This document shows positions 24,505-33,657 of a stretch of 34,488 nt of DNA, piece after piece. The position numbers and the translations under genes were made by a program. This DNA comes from Sulfuritalea sp. (GTDB taxonomy: Bacteria; Pseudomonadota; Gammaproteobacteria; Burkholderiales; Rhodocyclaceae): NCBI GenBank assembly GCA_021738385.1, contig JAIPCF010000022.1, positions 1 through 34,488 of the forward strand. Direction: 5' to 3'. Numbering within the stretch: the stretch's first letter is position 1; each line of letters opens with the position of its first letter. The notes under the pieces were generated by a model that did not search any database, had not been told where the DNA came from, and worked only from the letters and a program-made list of their open reading frames with translations.

Positions 24505-24620
24505 ACTACGGTGGTGCACAGTAGTTTGTTTTGGTGTGCCGTCGGCACTGATGCTTTACTACGCTTCGTCTTCGGTTTTTATTGTTTCGTATTTGTCATT
24601 TACTCTCAGGAGAGCAACTC

Positions 24621-26030
24621 ATGACCCCCCAGGATGTACTCAAGCTGGTTGAAGAGAAGGAAGTTCGTTTTGTCGATTTCCGTTTCACGGACACACGTGG
24701 CAAGGAGCAGCACGTTGGTGTGCCGATTTCCCATTTCGGCATGGACAAATTCGAAGACGGCCACGCTTTCGATGGCTCGTCCGTCGCTGGCTGGAAGGGT
24801 ATCCAGGCGTCCGATATGCAGTTGATGCCTGATGCGTCTACCGCCTATATCGACCCCTTCATGGATGAGACTACACTGGTGCTCACTTGTGACGTTGTCG
24901 AACCCGCCGACGGCAAGGGTTACGACCGCGATCCGCGCTCGATCGCCAAACGCGCCGAGGCGTATCTCAAGTCGTCTGGGATTGGTGACGTCGCCTTTTT
25001 CGGTCCTGAGCCCGAGTTCTTTGTTTTTGACTCCGTCGAGTGGAAAGTCGACATGTCGGGCTCGATGTGCAAGGTCATTTCGGAAGAAGCTGCCTGGGCA
25101 TCGGCCGACAAGTTCGATGGTGGCAATGCCGGACACCGTCCGACCGTCAAGGGCGGCTATTTTCCCGTGCCGCCAGTCGATAGCCTCAATGACATTCGCG
25201 CTCAGATGTGCCTGGCCCTGGAGGCATGTGGCGTTCCTGTCGAAGTGCACCACCACGAAGTTGCCACTGCCGGCCAATGCGAAATCGGCACCAAATTCAG
25301 CAGCCTGGTGCAGCGCGCCGACTGGACGCAGATCCTCAAGTACATCGTGCATAACGTGGCACACAGCTACGGCAAGACGGCAACCTTCATGCCCAAGCCC
25401 ATCGTTGGAGACAACGGTTCTGGCATGCACGTGCACCAGTCGATCTGGAAGGATGGCAAGAACCTGTTTGCCGGTAACGGTTACGCGGGTCTCTCCGAAT
25501 TCGCTCTGTATTACATCGGTGGCATCATCAAACATGCCCGCGCCTTGAACGCCATCACCAATCCGCTGACTAACTCATACAAGCGCCTGGTTCCTGGCTT
25601 CGAAGCCCCGGTCAAGCTGGCCTACTCGGCGCGCAACCGCTCAGCCTCGATCCGTGTGCCCTATGTGCATTCGGATAAGGCTCGCCGCATTGAAACGCGC
25701 TTCCCCGACCCGGGCGCCAACCCCTATCTGTGCTTCACCGCGTTGATGATGGCGGGTCTGGATGGCGTACAGAACAAGATGCACCCGGGCGATCCGGCCG
25801 ACAAGAATCTGTACGATTTGCCGCCCGAAGAAGATGCAAAAATTCCGACCGTGTGTTCCAGCCTTGACCAGGCGCTGGAGTACCTGGACAAGGATCGCGA
25901 GTTCCTCACGCGCGGTGGTGTTTTCAGCAACGACATGGTCGACGCCTACATCGAACTCAAGGCCGAAGAAGTCCAGCGTTTCCGCATGACCACGCATCCG
26001 CTCGAGTACGAGATGTACTACTCGATCTGA
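24621..26030 (+). CDS. glnA: Glutamine synthetase, type I-beta
   Basis: A 469-aa dodecameric GlnA forming glutamine from glutamate, ammonia and ATP. The start ATG at 24621 has AGGAGA seven nt upstream; the frame stays open further up, but that part is leader. Diagnostic stretches are [72 protein letters not shown] and the adenylylation loop NLYDLPPEE with Tyr398 (Tyr397 without the initiator Met), so it should be regulated by GlnE. Nitrogen control of transcription is shown by the two NtrC sites and sigma-54 promoter. It is followed by a strong terminator, then the ntrBC genes. Confidence 0.98.
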   Translation: MTPQDVLKLVEEKEVRFVDFRFTDTRGKEQHVGVPISHFGMDKFEDGHAFDGSSVAGWKGIQASDMQLMPDASTAYIDPFMDETTLVLTCDVVEPADGKGYDRDPRSIAKRAEAYLKSSGIGDVAFFGPEPEFFVFDSVEWKVDMSGSMCKVISEEAAWASADKFDGGNAGHRPTVKGGYFPVPPVDSLNDIRAQMCLALEACGVPVEVHHHEVATAGQCEIGTKFSSLVQRADWTQILKYIVHNVAHSYGKTATFMPKPIVGDNGSGMHVHQSIWKDGKNLFAGNGYAGLSEFALYYIGGIIKHARALNAITNPLTNSYKRLVPGFEAPVKLAYSARNRSASIRVPYVHSDKARRIETRFPDPGANPYLCFTALMMAGLDGVQNKMHPGDPADKNLYDLPPEEDAKIPTVCSSLDQALEYLDKDREFLTRGGVFSNDMVDAYIELKAEEVQRFRMTTHPLEYEMYYSI

Positions 26031-26109
26031 TGAAACCCGGCGTAGCAGGGCGAGGCAGAGTAGAACGCTGATCTCGCCGCTACGGATGGTTGGTTTCAAA
26101 GCAATCCAG

Positions 26110-26137
26110 AAAAAGGACGGGTAAGCCCGTCCTTTTT
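26110..26137. terminator. Rho-independent terminator of glnA
   Basis: AAAAA-GGACGGG (26110-26121), a 4-nt TAAG loop, then CCCGTCC-TTTTT (26126-26137): a perfect 12-bp stem including the A/T flanks. It is bidirectional in form, 80 bp after the glnA stop, and separates glnA from ntrBC transcription. Confidence 0.93.
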
Positions 26138-26163
26138 CTTGCCCTTTGAGTGGGGCGGTACCC

Positions 26164-26193
26164 TTGGCGGTGAATTCGCAATTGACGTACACT
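26164..26193 (+). promoter_or_regulatory. Possible promoter of the DUF4124-ntrB-ntrC operon
   Basis: TTGGCG (26164-26169) and TACACT (26188-26193) are 18 bp apart. Transcription would begin about 26200, practically at the ATG of the next gene, and no Shine-Dalgarno precedes that ATG, so the message may be leaderless. Moderate match only. Confidence 0.4.
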
Positions 26194-26200
26194 TGCATTC

Positions 26201-26641
26201 ATGAAGACACTACTTCTCGCCGCTTCGCTTCTGTTGCCGCTGGCCGCAGACGCGAACACGCTCTATAAATGCGTCGATGACTCCGGCGTTACGCTTTATA
26301 CCAACCAAAAGGCCAGCAAGAAAAAATGCACAGTGCTTTCGGTGCAGGCGGCGCCTTCCACATCTGGCAACAGCAGCCCAAAGCAACGTATTGCGTCTGC
26401 ACCAACGCCACGCGATTTTCCGCGCGTGTCGAACGGTGAGCAAAAGGCCAGGGATGGGGATAGACGCGCTATTCTCGACAGGGAACTCGCCACCGAATTG
26501 CAAAGCATGGAAAAAGCCCGCAAGGCGATTCTCGATGCACGCGGCCTGTCACCGGAAAAGCTGCAGCCTTTGAATGACACGGTAGCGTTGCACGAGCGAA
26601 ATGTCGAAGCCTTGAAAAAAGAGCTTGGCAACCTGCGCTGA
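26201..26641 (+). CDS. DUF4124-domain exported protein
   Basis: A 146-aa protein with a signal peptide (KTLLLAASLLLPLAADA, cleavage near residue 18) followed at once by the DUF4124 motif TLYKCVDDSGVTLYTNQKASKKKC with its two cysteines. The rest is polar, with a C-terminal helix/coiled-coil (residues about 85-145, LATELQSMEKARKAIL, LHERNVEALKKEL). It is presumably periplasmic. Its place just before ntrB is common in betaproteobacteria, but no function in nitrogen control is known to me. Confidence 0.85.
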   Translation: MKTLLLAASLLLPLAADANTLYKCVDDSGVTLYTNQKASKKKCTVLSVQAAPSTSGNSSPKQRIASAPTPRDFPRVSNGEQKARDGDRRAILDRELATELQSMEKARKAILDARGLSPEKLQPLNDTVALHERNVEALKKELGNLR

Positions 26642-26695
26642 TCGGCGAAGCTGACTTTTCAACCGGCGGGTCCGCTTCTTGCAAGGGTAACCTGG

Positions 26696-27769
26696 ATGAA
26701 TGCCAAAGAGCCCTTACATGCGTTCAGCGGACTGGATCTGCTTTCCTCTGCCGTAGTGCTGGTCGACAGCCGGCTGATTATTCGCCACGTCAATCCGGCA
26801 GCAGAGAACCTTTTCGCCGTCAGTTCGCGCCAGTTGCTCGGCCACCCCTTGCAGCGCCTGCTGGGCGAGCCACCTGAACTTTCCTCCGCACTCGACAATG
26901 CGCTGAACAACAATTGGAGCTACACCGGACACAACATCCTGATCACGCTTGGTGGAGATGTGCAACTGCATGTCGATTGCACGGTATCCCCCGTGGAAAC
27001 CAGCAACGCCAGGCTATTGCTCGAAGTACGTCCCATCGACCAGCAACTGAAAGCGGCGCGTGAGGAGCAGCTTGCTCAGCAGCAGCAGGCCAACCGTGAA
27101 TTGGTGCGCAATCTGGCGCACGAGATCAAGAACCCTCTCGGTGGCATCCGTGGCTCCGCCCAATTGCTGGAGCGCGAACTGTCGAGCGAGGCACTCAAGG
27201 AATATACCCAAGTCATTATTGCGGAGGCTGATCGCCTGCAAGATCTGATGCAGAGGCTGCTTTCCTCACATCGGGTGATGCAGCCGGCGCTGGTGAACAT
27301 TCACGAGATTCTCGAGCGCGTACGACGGCTGATCCACGCCGAGTTTCACGATGTCCGGGTCAATCGCGATTACGACACCTCATTACCCGACATTACCGGT
27401 GATCGGGAACAATTGATTCAGGCGATTTTGAACATCTCGCGAAACGCTGCGCAGGCAATGCAAGGAAAAGGTGAAATCCACTTTCGCACCCGAGCTGCCC
27501 GCCATGTCACATTGGCGAAGAAGCACTACCAGCTGGCACTCGAATTGCAAGTGATTGACAACGGCCCGGGGATTGCTCCCGAAATCCAGGACAAGATTTT
27601 TTACCCGCTGGTTTCTGGTCGGGAAAATGGCACAGGCCTGGGGCTGACCATTGCACAGAGCTTCATTCAACAACATGGCGGAACCATTGAAGTCAGCTCG
27701 CGTCCGGGTCATACATGTTTTTCAATAATGCTGCCGCTGGCAAGAAAACGCAGTTTCGGTGAAGACTAG
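26696..27769 (+). CDS. glnL: Nitrogen regulation sensor kinase/phosphatase NtrB
   Basis: A 357-aa cytoplasmic histidine kinase, ntrB. The N-terminal PAS domain (LDLLSSAVVLVDSRLIIRHV, NPAAENLF) spans about 10-110. The phosphorylated His142 lies in RNLAHEIKNPLGGIRGSAQLL, the classic NtrB box. The ATPase domain shows N-box ILNISRNAAQAM, G1 DNGPGI and G2 GTGLGLTIAQ. It phosphorylates or dephosphorylates NtrC under PII control. AAGGG lies eight nt before the ATG at 26696. No membrane segment is present, as expected. It is followed by a 22-codon ORF and ntrC. Confidence 0.95.
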   Translation: MNAKEPLHAFSGLDLLSSAVVLVDSRLIIRHVNPAAENLFAVSSRQLLGHPLQRLLGEPPELSSALDNALNNNWSYTGHNILITLGGDVQLHVDCTVSPVETSNARLLLEVRPIDQQLKAAREEQLAQQQQANRELVRNLAHEIKNPLGGIRGSAQLLERELSSEALKEYTQVIIAEADRLQDLMQRLLSSHRVMQPALVNIHEILERVRRLIHAEFHDVRVNRDYDTSLPDITGDREQLIQAILNISRNAAQAMQGKGEIHFRTRAARHVTLAKKHYQLALELQVIDNGPGIAPEIQDKIFYPLVSGRENGTGLGLTIAQSFIQQHGGTIEVSSRPGHTCFSIMLPLARKRSFGED

Positions 27770-27818
27770 TGCCGGTGAATGCAGGCGTAATGTAGAAGCT
27801 ATAGAAGAAGGAAGAGTG

Positions 27819-27887
27819 ATGAACCCGGGAAATATCGCTGAGGTTGGCCGGCATGGCAACAAGCTTGGGCCGGAGTTAGGGTCATGA
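27819..27887 (+). CDS. 22-codon ORF coupled to the ntrC start
   Basis: ATG at 27819 is preceded by a strong AAGGA ribosome site (27808-27812, spacing 6). The 22-residue product begins MNPGNIAEVG and ends KLGPELGS. Its TGA (27885-27887) overlaps the ntrC ATG (27884-27886) as ATGA, giving the geometry of a translationally coupled leader. It lies in the 114-bp ntrB-ntrC gap. No homology is known to me. It could be a small protein or only a device to set NtrC translation; a chance ORF is possible but the paired start and overlap argue against it. Confidence 0.5.
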   Translation: MNPGNIAEVGRHGNKLGPELGS

Positions 27888-29296
27888 ACGCCGTTTGGAT
27901 CATTGATGACGATCGCTCCATTCGCTGGGTATTGGAAAAGGCTCTGGGTCGGGAGAGCATTCCTGCCAAGTGCTTTACTTCAGCAGACGAGGTGTTGGCC
28001 GCCTTTGGCAATGGGCAGCGGCCCCAAGTATTGATATCCGACATTCGCATGCCTGGAAGTAGTGGATTGGACCTCTTGCGCTTTGTGAAAACCCACTATC
28101 CCACTCTGCCGGTCATCATCATGACGGCGTATTCCGATCTGGATTCTGCTGTGGCCGCGTTTCAGGGCGGCGCTTTCGAGTACTTGCCCAAACCTTTCGA
28201 TGTCGATCAGGCGGTGGATCTGGTGCGGCGGGCGCTCACACAGGCGGCGCACCAGGATGGTGCGCCGGAGGAGGGCAGTGCCGTGCCGGAAATACTGGGC
28301 CAGGGCGTGGCCTTGCAGGAAGTCTTCCGTGCCATTGGTCGCCTGTCCCAATCTCACGCCACGGTGCTGATCAACGGTGAATCGGGAACCGGCAAGGAGC
28401 TGGTTGCGCGCGCACTGCATCGACACAGCCCGCGCAAAGACGCGCCCTTCATTGCCATCAATACCGCTGCGATTCCACGCGACCTGCTTGAGTCCGAACT
28501 GTTCGGCCATGAAAAAGGCGCCTTCACTGGTGCCGGCGCGTTGCGTCGCGGGCGCTTCGAGCAGGCCGACAACGGTACGCTATTTCTTGACGAAATCGGC
28601 GACATGCCGGCAGAACTGCAAACGCGACTGCTAAGGGTGCTTTCGGACGGTAACTTTTACCGTGTCGGTGGACACCAGCCGGTCAAGGCCAATGTGCGGG
28701 TCATTGCGGCCACCCATCAGAATCTGGAGGATCGGGTCAAGGCCGGCCTGTTCCGCGAAGATCTGTTTCATCGTCTGAACGTGATACGTCTGCGCTTGCC
28801 GCCACTGCGTGAGCGGCGCGATGATATTCCGCTTTTGGCGAAACATTTCCTGCAAAAAAGCGCCCAGGAAATCGGAGGCGAGCCCAAGCGGCTTACCGAA
28901 GCGGCGCTGAAGTATTTGCAGGGGCAGGAGTTTCCCGGCAATGTGCGTCAGTTGGAGAATCTCTGCCACTGGCTGACCGTGATGGCGCCGGGACAAAGTG
29001 TGGGCATCTCCGATCTGCCGGCCGAAATGCGCGAAGCCTCAAGCCGCGCCTTGTCGTCCGATTGGAATGCGACACTGGCGAGTGAAGCCGACCGGTTGTT
29101 CGGAACCGAACCCGGCCAGGTATTTGAAAAGCTCACGCACCAGTTCGAGGCTACGCTGATTCGTCGTGCCCTGAACGCCACGGGCGGGCGTCGTATCGAT
29201 GCGGCCCAGTTGCTCGGCATTGGCCGCAATACGATTACGCGCAAGATTCAGGAGCTGGGTCTGGATGACGTCAAGGTGGATGCCGATACTGATTAG
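27884..29296 (+). CDS. glnG: Nitrogen regulation response regulator NtrC
   Basis: A 470-aa sigma-54 activator, ntrC. The receiver domain is residues 1-115 with phosphoacceptor D53 (LISDIRMPGSSGLD), acidic pocket DDD at 8-10 and K103 (LPKPFD). The AAA+ domain has Walker A GESGTGKE (165-172), the sigma-54-contacting GAFTGA (212-217) and Walker B LFLDEIGD (233-240). The C-terminal Fis-type HTH (ALNATGGRRIDAAQLLGIGR) is at about 430-455. It activates glnA from the two sites at 24381-24426. GGAG lies nine to ten nt before the ATG, and the start overlaps the stop of the mini-ORF. Confidence 0.97.
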   Translation: MNAVWIIDDDRSIRWVLEKALGRESIPAKCFTSADEVLAAFGNGQRPQVLISDIRMPGSSGLDLLRFVKTHYPTLPVIIMTAYSDLDSAVAAFQGGAFEYLPKPFDVDQAVDLVRRALTQAAHQDGAPEEGSAVPEILGQGVALQEVFRAIGRLSQSHATVLINGESGTGKELVARALHRHSPRKDAPFIAINTAAIPRDLLESELFGHEKGAFTGAGALRRGRFEQADNGTLFLDEIGDMPAELQTRLLRVLSDGNFYRVGGHQPVKANVRVIAATHQNLEDRVKAGLFREDLFHRLNVIRLRLPPLRERRDDIPLLAKHFLQKSAQEIGGEPKRLTEAALKYLQGQEFPGNVRQLENLCHWLTVMAPGQSVGISDLPAEMREASSRALSSDWNATLASEADRLFGTEPGQVFEKLTHQFEATLIRRALNATGGRRIDAAQLLGIGRNTITRKIQELGLDDVKVDADTD

Positions 29297-29363
29297 GTGC
29301 CAGATTGAGTCGGATCGAACCTGGAGTCGATCTGCCAAAACACCTCCTGGGCGGTGTGAAACT

Positions 29364-29392
29364 TAACGCACCTGCGTGGCATCGGTTATAGT
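29364..29392 (+). promoter_or_regulatory. Sigma-70 promoter of birA-coaX
   Basis: TTAACG (29364-29369) and TATAGT (29387-29392) are separated by 17 bp. Transcription would begin near 29399, giving a leader of about 49 nt before the ATG at 29448. A GTG at 29376 lies inside this promoter and is therefore not the start. Confidence 0.6.
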
Positions 29393-29447
29393 CGATCCGG
29401 CTTTTTCGCCGGTGCGGCGAAGGCCTTTTCAACTGCGAGACATCGTC

Positions 29448-30239
29448 ATGCCAGAAGTATCTGCAGCGACCGCTTCTATCGCATCGATAGCTGCCGGGCT
29501 CGGCACTGCCGCCCGCCGTTTCGATATCGATATCGTGCCCATCTGCGATTCGACCAATGCGGTATTGCTTGATCGCGCCGAGGCGGGCGCACCTTCGGGC
29601 ACGGTGCTTATCGCCGAAGAGCAGACCGCCGGCCGTGGTCGTCGCGGCCGCAACTGGCTCGCCAGCCGCGGCGACAGCCTGACCTTTTCTCTGCTCTGGC
29701 GTTTCGCGCCGGGTACCGCGCCAGCGGGCCTTTCGCTGGCGGTGGGCGTTGCCGTTGCGCGTGCTCTTGAAAAAGTCGGCGTTGGCGATACGGCGTTGAA
29801 ATGGCCCAACGACATGCTCAAGGGGGGGCGCAAACTGGGTGGGATACTGGTCGAGCTGGTTCCCGGTGCGCCGCATGCCGCAGTCATTGGTATCGGCATC
29901 AATCTAAGTCTGCCGGAAGGCATGTCCGAGGAACTGCGCAACGCATCAGCCGCGCTGGATCAGGCGGAAACGCTGGATCAGAGCGCGCTTTACGCTGCCT
30001 TGCTAGGCGAGTTACTGGTCACTCTGGAAATCTTTGCCACCGAGGGCTTCGTCGCCGTTCGCCCTGAATGGCTGGCGCGCCACGTCATGCAGAACACGCG
30101 CGTCAAGCTGGCCAGCGATTTCGGGCCAGCTATGGAAGGCATTTGTCGCGGTGTTGATAGCGATGGTGCGTTGCTGCTGGAAATTGAAGGCCACGTCGAG
30201 CGCATTCTCTCCGGCGAAGTGTCCCTGCGCCCTGCCTGA
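29448..30239 (+). CDS. birA: Biotin-[acetyl-CoA-carboxylase] ligase, monofunctional
   Basis: A 263-aa enzyme that activates biotin to biotinyl-AMP and transfers it to the carboxyl carrier protein. The catalytic core is complete: DSTNAVLLD, EEQTAGRGRRGRNW (the GRGRRG adenylate loop), ALKWPNDMLKGGRKLGGILVE (central KWPND and K-loop), GIGIN, and a C-terminal SH3-like segment (DFGPAMEGICRGVDSDGALLLE). The N-terminal DNA-binding domain of E. coli BirA is missing, so it should not repress biotin genes. ATG 29448 is chosen over the in-frame GTG at 29376 because of the promoter position. Only 9 bp separate it from coaX. Confidence 0.93.
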   Translation: MPEVSAATASIASIAAGLGTAARRFDIDIVPICDSTNAVLLDRAEAGAPSGTVLIAEEQTAGRGRRGRNWLASRGDSLTFSLLWRFAPGTAPAGLSLAVGVAVARALEKVGVGDTALKWPNDMLKGGRKLGGILVELVPGAPHAAVIGIGINLSLPEGMSEELRNASAALDQAETLDQSALYAALLGELLVTLEIFATEGFVAVRPEWLARHVMQNTRVKLASDFGPAMEGICRGVDSDGALLLEIEGHVERILSGEVSLRPA

Positions 30240-30248
30240 AGCGCCGAC

Positions 30249-30956
30249 ATGATTCTGTGCCTCGACGCTGGTAATACGCGACTCAAATACGGCTTGTTCG
30301 ACGGCCGCTCGTGGAGCGCGCAGGGCGCACTCGACTATAAGGAATTCGACGATCGGCTGGGCCACCTCGAGCAGCAGCCGACGCGCGTGGTGGCCTGCAA
30401 TGTTGCAGGCGAAATGCCGCGGCAGCAAATCGAAAGCTACGCCAGCCGGCTCAAGCTGCCGCTGCAATGGCTCGCCAGTTCAGCCGCTGCCTGCGGTGTC
30501 ATCAATGGCTACGACATTCCAGAACAATTGGGCGCCGATCGCTGGGCCGCACTGATCGGTGCGTGGTCGCTGCATCCGGGTTCCGCCGTGGTGGTGATGG
30601 CCGGTACTGCAACAACCATTGACGCACTGGATGGTAATGGCTTGTTTCGTGGCGGGCTGATCCTGCCCGGATTGAAGCTGATGCGTGTCGCGCTTGCCCA
30701 CAACACAGCAGATCTACCGCACGCTGCCGGCCACTATCGGCTCCAGCCGACCAATACCGATGACGCCATTGCCGGCGGCGCAATTCACGCCACATTGGGC
30801 GCCATCGAACGCATTCATGCCACGTTGGGCAGCAACGCTCTTTGTCTGCTTTCCGGTGGTGCGGCCAATGAACTGGCGCCGCACTTGAATCTGCATTGCC
30901 GTCGGGTCGACAATCTTGTGCTCGAAGGACTGGCGCGGTTCAGTCAGGAGGCTTAG
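30249..30956 (+). CDS. coaX: Type III pantothenate kinase
   Basis: A 235-aa CoaX, the first enzyme of coenzyme A synthesis, insensitive to CoA feedback. The ATP-binding motif is LCLDAGNTRLKYGLFDG (D6), with the family's LGADRWAALIGA and VVMAGTATTIDAL giving the pantothenate and catalytic regions, then GGLILPGLKLMRVAL and GGAIHATLGAIE. Length is a little shorter than the usual 240-260. The birA-coaX pairing, sometimes fused in other species, is typical for betaproteobacteria. It ends 65 bp from the convergent kinase gene. Confidence 0.93.
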   Translation: MILCLDAGNTRLKYGLFDGRSWSAQGALDYKEFDDRLGHLEQQPTRVVACNVAGEMPRQQIESYASRLKLPLQWLASSAAACGVINGYDIPEQLGADRWAALIGAWSLHPGSAVVVMAGTATTIDALDGNGLFRGGLILPGLKLMRVALAHNTADLPHAAGHYRLQPTNTDDAIAGGAIHATLGAIERIHATLGSNALCLLSGGAANELAPHLNLHCRRVDNLVLEGLARFSQEA

Positions 30957-31021
30957 GTAAATCCAGCGCGTTCGCCGCAGCCTCCGGCCTGGAATACCCG
31001 GCGAGTCGGACCAGGTCTCGG

Positions 31022-33373
31022 TTACCTGACGCGGCGGTCCAGCCCGCGCAGCAAGGCCTTGAACAATTCGTCCGGGGTAAACGGCTTGATCAGAAAATCG
31101 CTCATACCGGCCGCTAAGCAGCGCGCCTTGTCGTCTGAAAAAGCGTTGGCCGTCATGGCAATGATTGGCGTTTCGCCGTAGCCAGGGAGCATGCGAATTT
31201 GCCGGGTTGCCTCCAGCCCATCTACGTTCGGCATTTGCATGTCCATGAAAATGACCGAGTAGGGATTTTCCTTGGCCATCGCGACTGCCTCGGCACCATC
31301 TTCAGCAACATCGATAATCAGTCCGGCGGAATCGAGCTGAATTCTTGCTACCTCCCGATTAACCGGCTCGTCATCGACAACCAGAATGCGTTTGTCCTGG
31401 TGCAGCTGTCTGACGAGCAATTCTGAATCGTCGCCGGCTAGCGACTGTGACACGTCGCTTTCTGCCTCCAGAACCTTCTTCAAGCTGGCCGAGAACCAGA
31501 AAGTGCTACCGACCCCTGGTGTGCTCTCAACCCCGACATCGCCGCCCATCAGCTCAGCCAGTCGTCTCGTTATCGCCAGCCCCAGTCCGGTGCCACCATA
31601 TTTTCGCGTGGTTGAATTGTCGGCTTGTTCAAACGCACGGAAAAGCCGCTTGATTGCATCCGGCGGCAGGCCGATGCCGGTATCTTCGACTTCAAAACGT
31701 ATCAGTACCGACTCTGCTGTTTCGTTCATCTTAACGGCGCGCAGTGTTACGGATCCAGTTTCCGTGAATTTGATTGCATTGGTGGCGTAGTTGAGCAATG
31801 CCTGCTGCAAGCGCGTCGGATCACCCACAAAATGGTGGGGAAACGACTCGGTCTCGAGTAGCAGGCGCAGCCCCTTATTTCTGGCGCGTTCTCTAAGAAT
31901 CGAGCTGACGTTGCTCAACAGGCTGGTGATTGCGACCGGGGCTTCTTCGAGAACCAGCTTGCCTGCTTCAATCTTTGATAGATCAAGGATATCGTTGATG
32001 ATCGCCAGCAGATGCTTGGCCGAGGTGTCGATGGTATCGAGGTATTGCTCCTGCTTGGGCGTCAGGCCATCACGCCGCAAAATGTGCGCCATGCCCAGAA
32101 TGCCGTTCATCGGTGTGCGAATTTCGTGGCTCATATTGGCGAGGAAGGCGCTCTTGGCGATATTGGCCGCCTCGGCGTCGTCTTTTGCCTGTCCAAGCTG
32201 CGTGTTGGCAATCTCCAGGTCCGCCGTGCGTCGGTGAACGCGCTCCTCCAGATCGGAATTGAGCCTCTTGATTTCTTCCTCGACCCGCTTGCGTTCGGTA
32301 ATGTCCCTGGCAATATTCGCCGCGCCAATCGGCTTGCCCTTTCCGTCGCTTACCGGAGAAATGGTGACGGATATTTCAATCATCCGCCCATCTTTACGGC
32401 GACGAATTGTTTCGTGATGTTCGATACCTTCATTCTGCGAGATACGTGAAAGAATCGCAGACTCGGATTCCAGAAGATCGGGTGGAATCAATATTTGCTG
32501 CGATTTTCCGACGATATCTTCTTCCGTATAGCCAAACAGTTTTTCCGCACCCGCATTCCAACTCCTGATGACGCCGTCAAGAGTCGTGCTGATGATCGCG
32601 TCGTCGGTTGAGTCTATGATCGCCTTGGACTGGCGCAATTCCCTCTCGCGCCGCCGTGCCAGGGAATAGGAGAAACCGATGCCCGATAGTCCAAGCAGCC
32701 AGATAGCGCCATGGGTCAATCCAAGGTCGCGGCGGGTGCGCTCGATTTTTTCAAAATAGGGCGCCAGCGGCAAATTAAGCCCCGTGGCACCGCGCATGTC
32801 GCCCTGCTTGTAACCCAGTATGGCGTGGCACTTCTCGCAACCCGGTTCCATATACATGGCGCGTAGATAGCGCAGATAGGGTTGGCCGTCGAGGTCGGCA
32901 ATCTCTCGGACTTCCTCTTTTTCGCCCCGGGTAAAGGCATCCAGCTGAATCTTCTCCCAGGCATCCGGCGCATTCCCAGGGTTTAGATATTTGAGCCCGG
33001 TAATGCGTCCGCGAACGCCGTAGTCCTGCGCGTAACGATCCATCATCTGCCGCACCACCGAGGCCGGATTGAGTAGCGTGAGCTTGAGGCCGTCGGTCGT
33101 TATTACGTCGCGCCCCGGAACATGGGCCAGCCACGGGATTGATTTCTGTTTGTCGGTAATCGGCACGTAAACGCCGCCATGATCGGTGGCCCAGCGCCGC
33201 AGCGTAATGTCCTTGTTGAGATTGGCTTGGGCTTCCGCAAACGCGGTTTCCATGGTCTCTTTTTCGTTGCTTGCCAGCGTCCAGAGCAGTGAGCCGACCA
33301 AAGACAGCGTCCAGACAAATACTCCCAACCCTGTCAGCGAGAAAGTCAAACGAGATCTTGAGTCGCGGGGCAT
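31022..33373 (-). CDS. Hybrid histidine kinase with a periplasmic DUF3365 (CxxCH) sensor
   Basis: A 783-aa membrane kinase. Transmembrane helices lie at about 12-33 and 221-238. Between them is a DUF3365/Tll0287-type periplasmic domain with a c-type haem motif, C179-E-K-C182-H183. Then come PAS (about 248-360, ending ARDITERKR), a coiled linker, HisKA with His416 in [20 protein letters not shown], HATPase ([29 protein letters not shown]) and a receiver ([10 protein letters not shown] with D667/D668, phosphoacceptor D711 in [12 protein letters not shown]763). The signal could be redox state or a gas bound at the haem. No cognate output gene is adjacent. AAGGG precedes the ATG by nine nt. Confidence 0.9.
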   Translation of the reverse strand: MPRDSRSRLTFSLTGLGVFVWTLSLVGSLLWTLASNEKETMETAFAEAQANLNKDITLRRWATDHGGVYVPITDKQKSIPWLAHVPGRDVITTDGLKLTLLNPASVVRQMMDRYAQDYGVRGRITGLKYLNPGNAPDAWEKIQLDAFTRGEKEEVREIADLDGQPYLRYLRAMYMEPGCEKCHAILGYKQGDMRGATGLNLPLAPYFEKIERTRRDLGLTHGAIWLLGLSGIGFSYSLARRRERELRQSKAIIDSTDDAIISTTLDGVIRSWNAGAEKLFGYTEEDIVGKSQQILIPPDLLESESAILSRISQNEGIEHHETIRRRKDGRMIEISVTISPVSDGKGKPIGAANIARDITERKRVEEEIKRLNSDLEERVHRRTADLEIANTQLGQAKDDAEAANIAKSAFLANMSHEIRTPMNGILGMAHILRRDGLTPKQEQYLDTIDTSAKHLLAIINDILDLSKIEAGKLVLEEAPVAITSLLSNVSSILRERARNKGLRLLLETESFPHHFVGDPTRLQQALLNYATNAIKFTETGSVTLRAVKMNETAESVLIRFEVEDTGIGLPPDAIKRLFRAFEQADNSTTRKYGGTGLGLAITRRLAELMGGDVGVESTPGVGSTFWFSASLKKVLEAESDVSQSLAGDDSELLVRQLHQDKRILVVDDEPVNREVARIQLDSAGLIIDVAEDGAEAVAMAKENPYSVIFMDMQMPNVDGLEATRQIRMLPGYGETPIIAMTANAFSDDKARCLAAGMSDFLIKPFTPDELFKALLRGLDRRVR

Positions 33374-33480
33374 GTATTGGAACCCTTAGCGGATCACAGG
33401 AGGTATTCAGGCTAAATGTTCTGGCTATCTTCAGCTCTGTGCCATTGTCATTGCAGCTAGAGCAACTATCCTACACTATG

Positions 33481-33513
33481 CATTTTTGCACAGGGGGATA
33501 CCGTGCAAAAATG
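33481..33513. promoter_or_regulatory. Perfect 11-bp inverted repeat between kinase and DUF350 genes
   Basis: CATTTTTGCAC (33481-33491) and GTGCAAAAATG (33503-33513) are exact inverted copies around AGGGGGATACC. It lies in the 284-bp divergent gap, 108 bp from the kinase start and 145 bp from the DUF350 start. Two direct copies of GAAGTCAGT follow at 33518-33536. There is no T-run, so an operator shared by the divergent genes is likelier than a terminator. Confidence 0.5.
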
Positions 33514-33657
33514 ACAGAAGTCAGTCGAAGTCAGTGTCGAGTCTCCCATGGTTTCCGCATCGTCACCTCGCTACCAGCGCGGCAAGTTTATTGAACAAGA
33601 CACTTGCCCGGGTCGGCCACCTGTCGGACAATGCTTCTCTGATCGGAGGTCATTCCC

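Noticed and set aside
24544-24652. Leader peptide starting at ATG 24551 before glnA
   Set aside because: No ribosome site, and its frame simply runs through the glnA start without a coupled stop.
29376-29447. GTG-initiated N-terminal extension of BirA
   Set aside because: It lies inside the -35/-10 region and the extra residues show no HTH.
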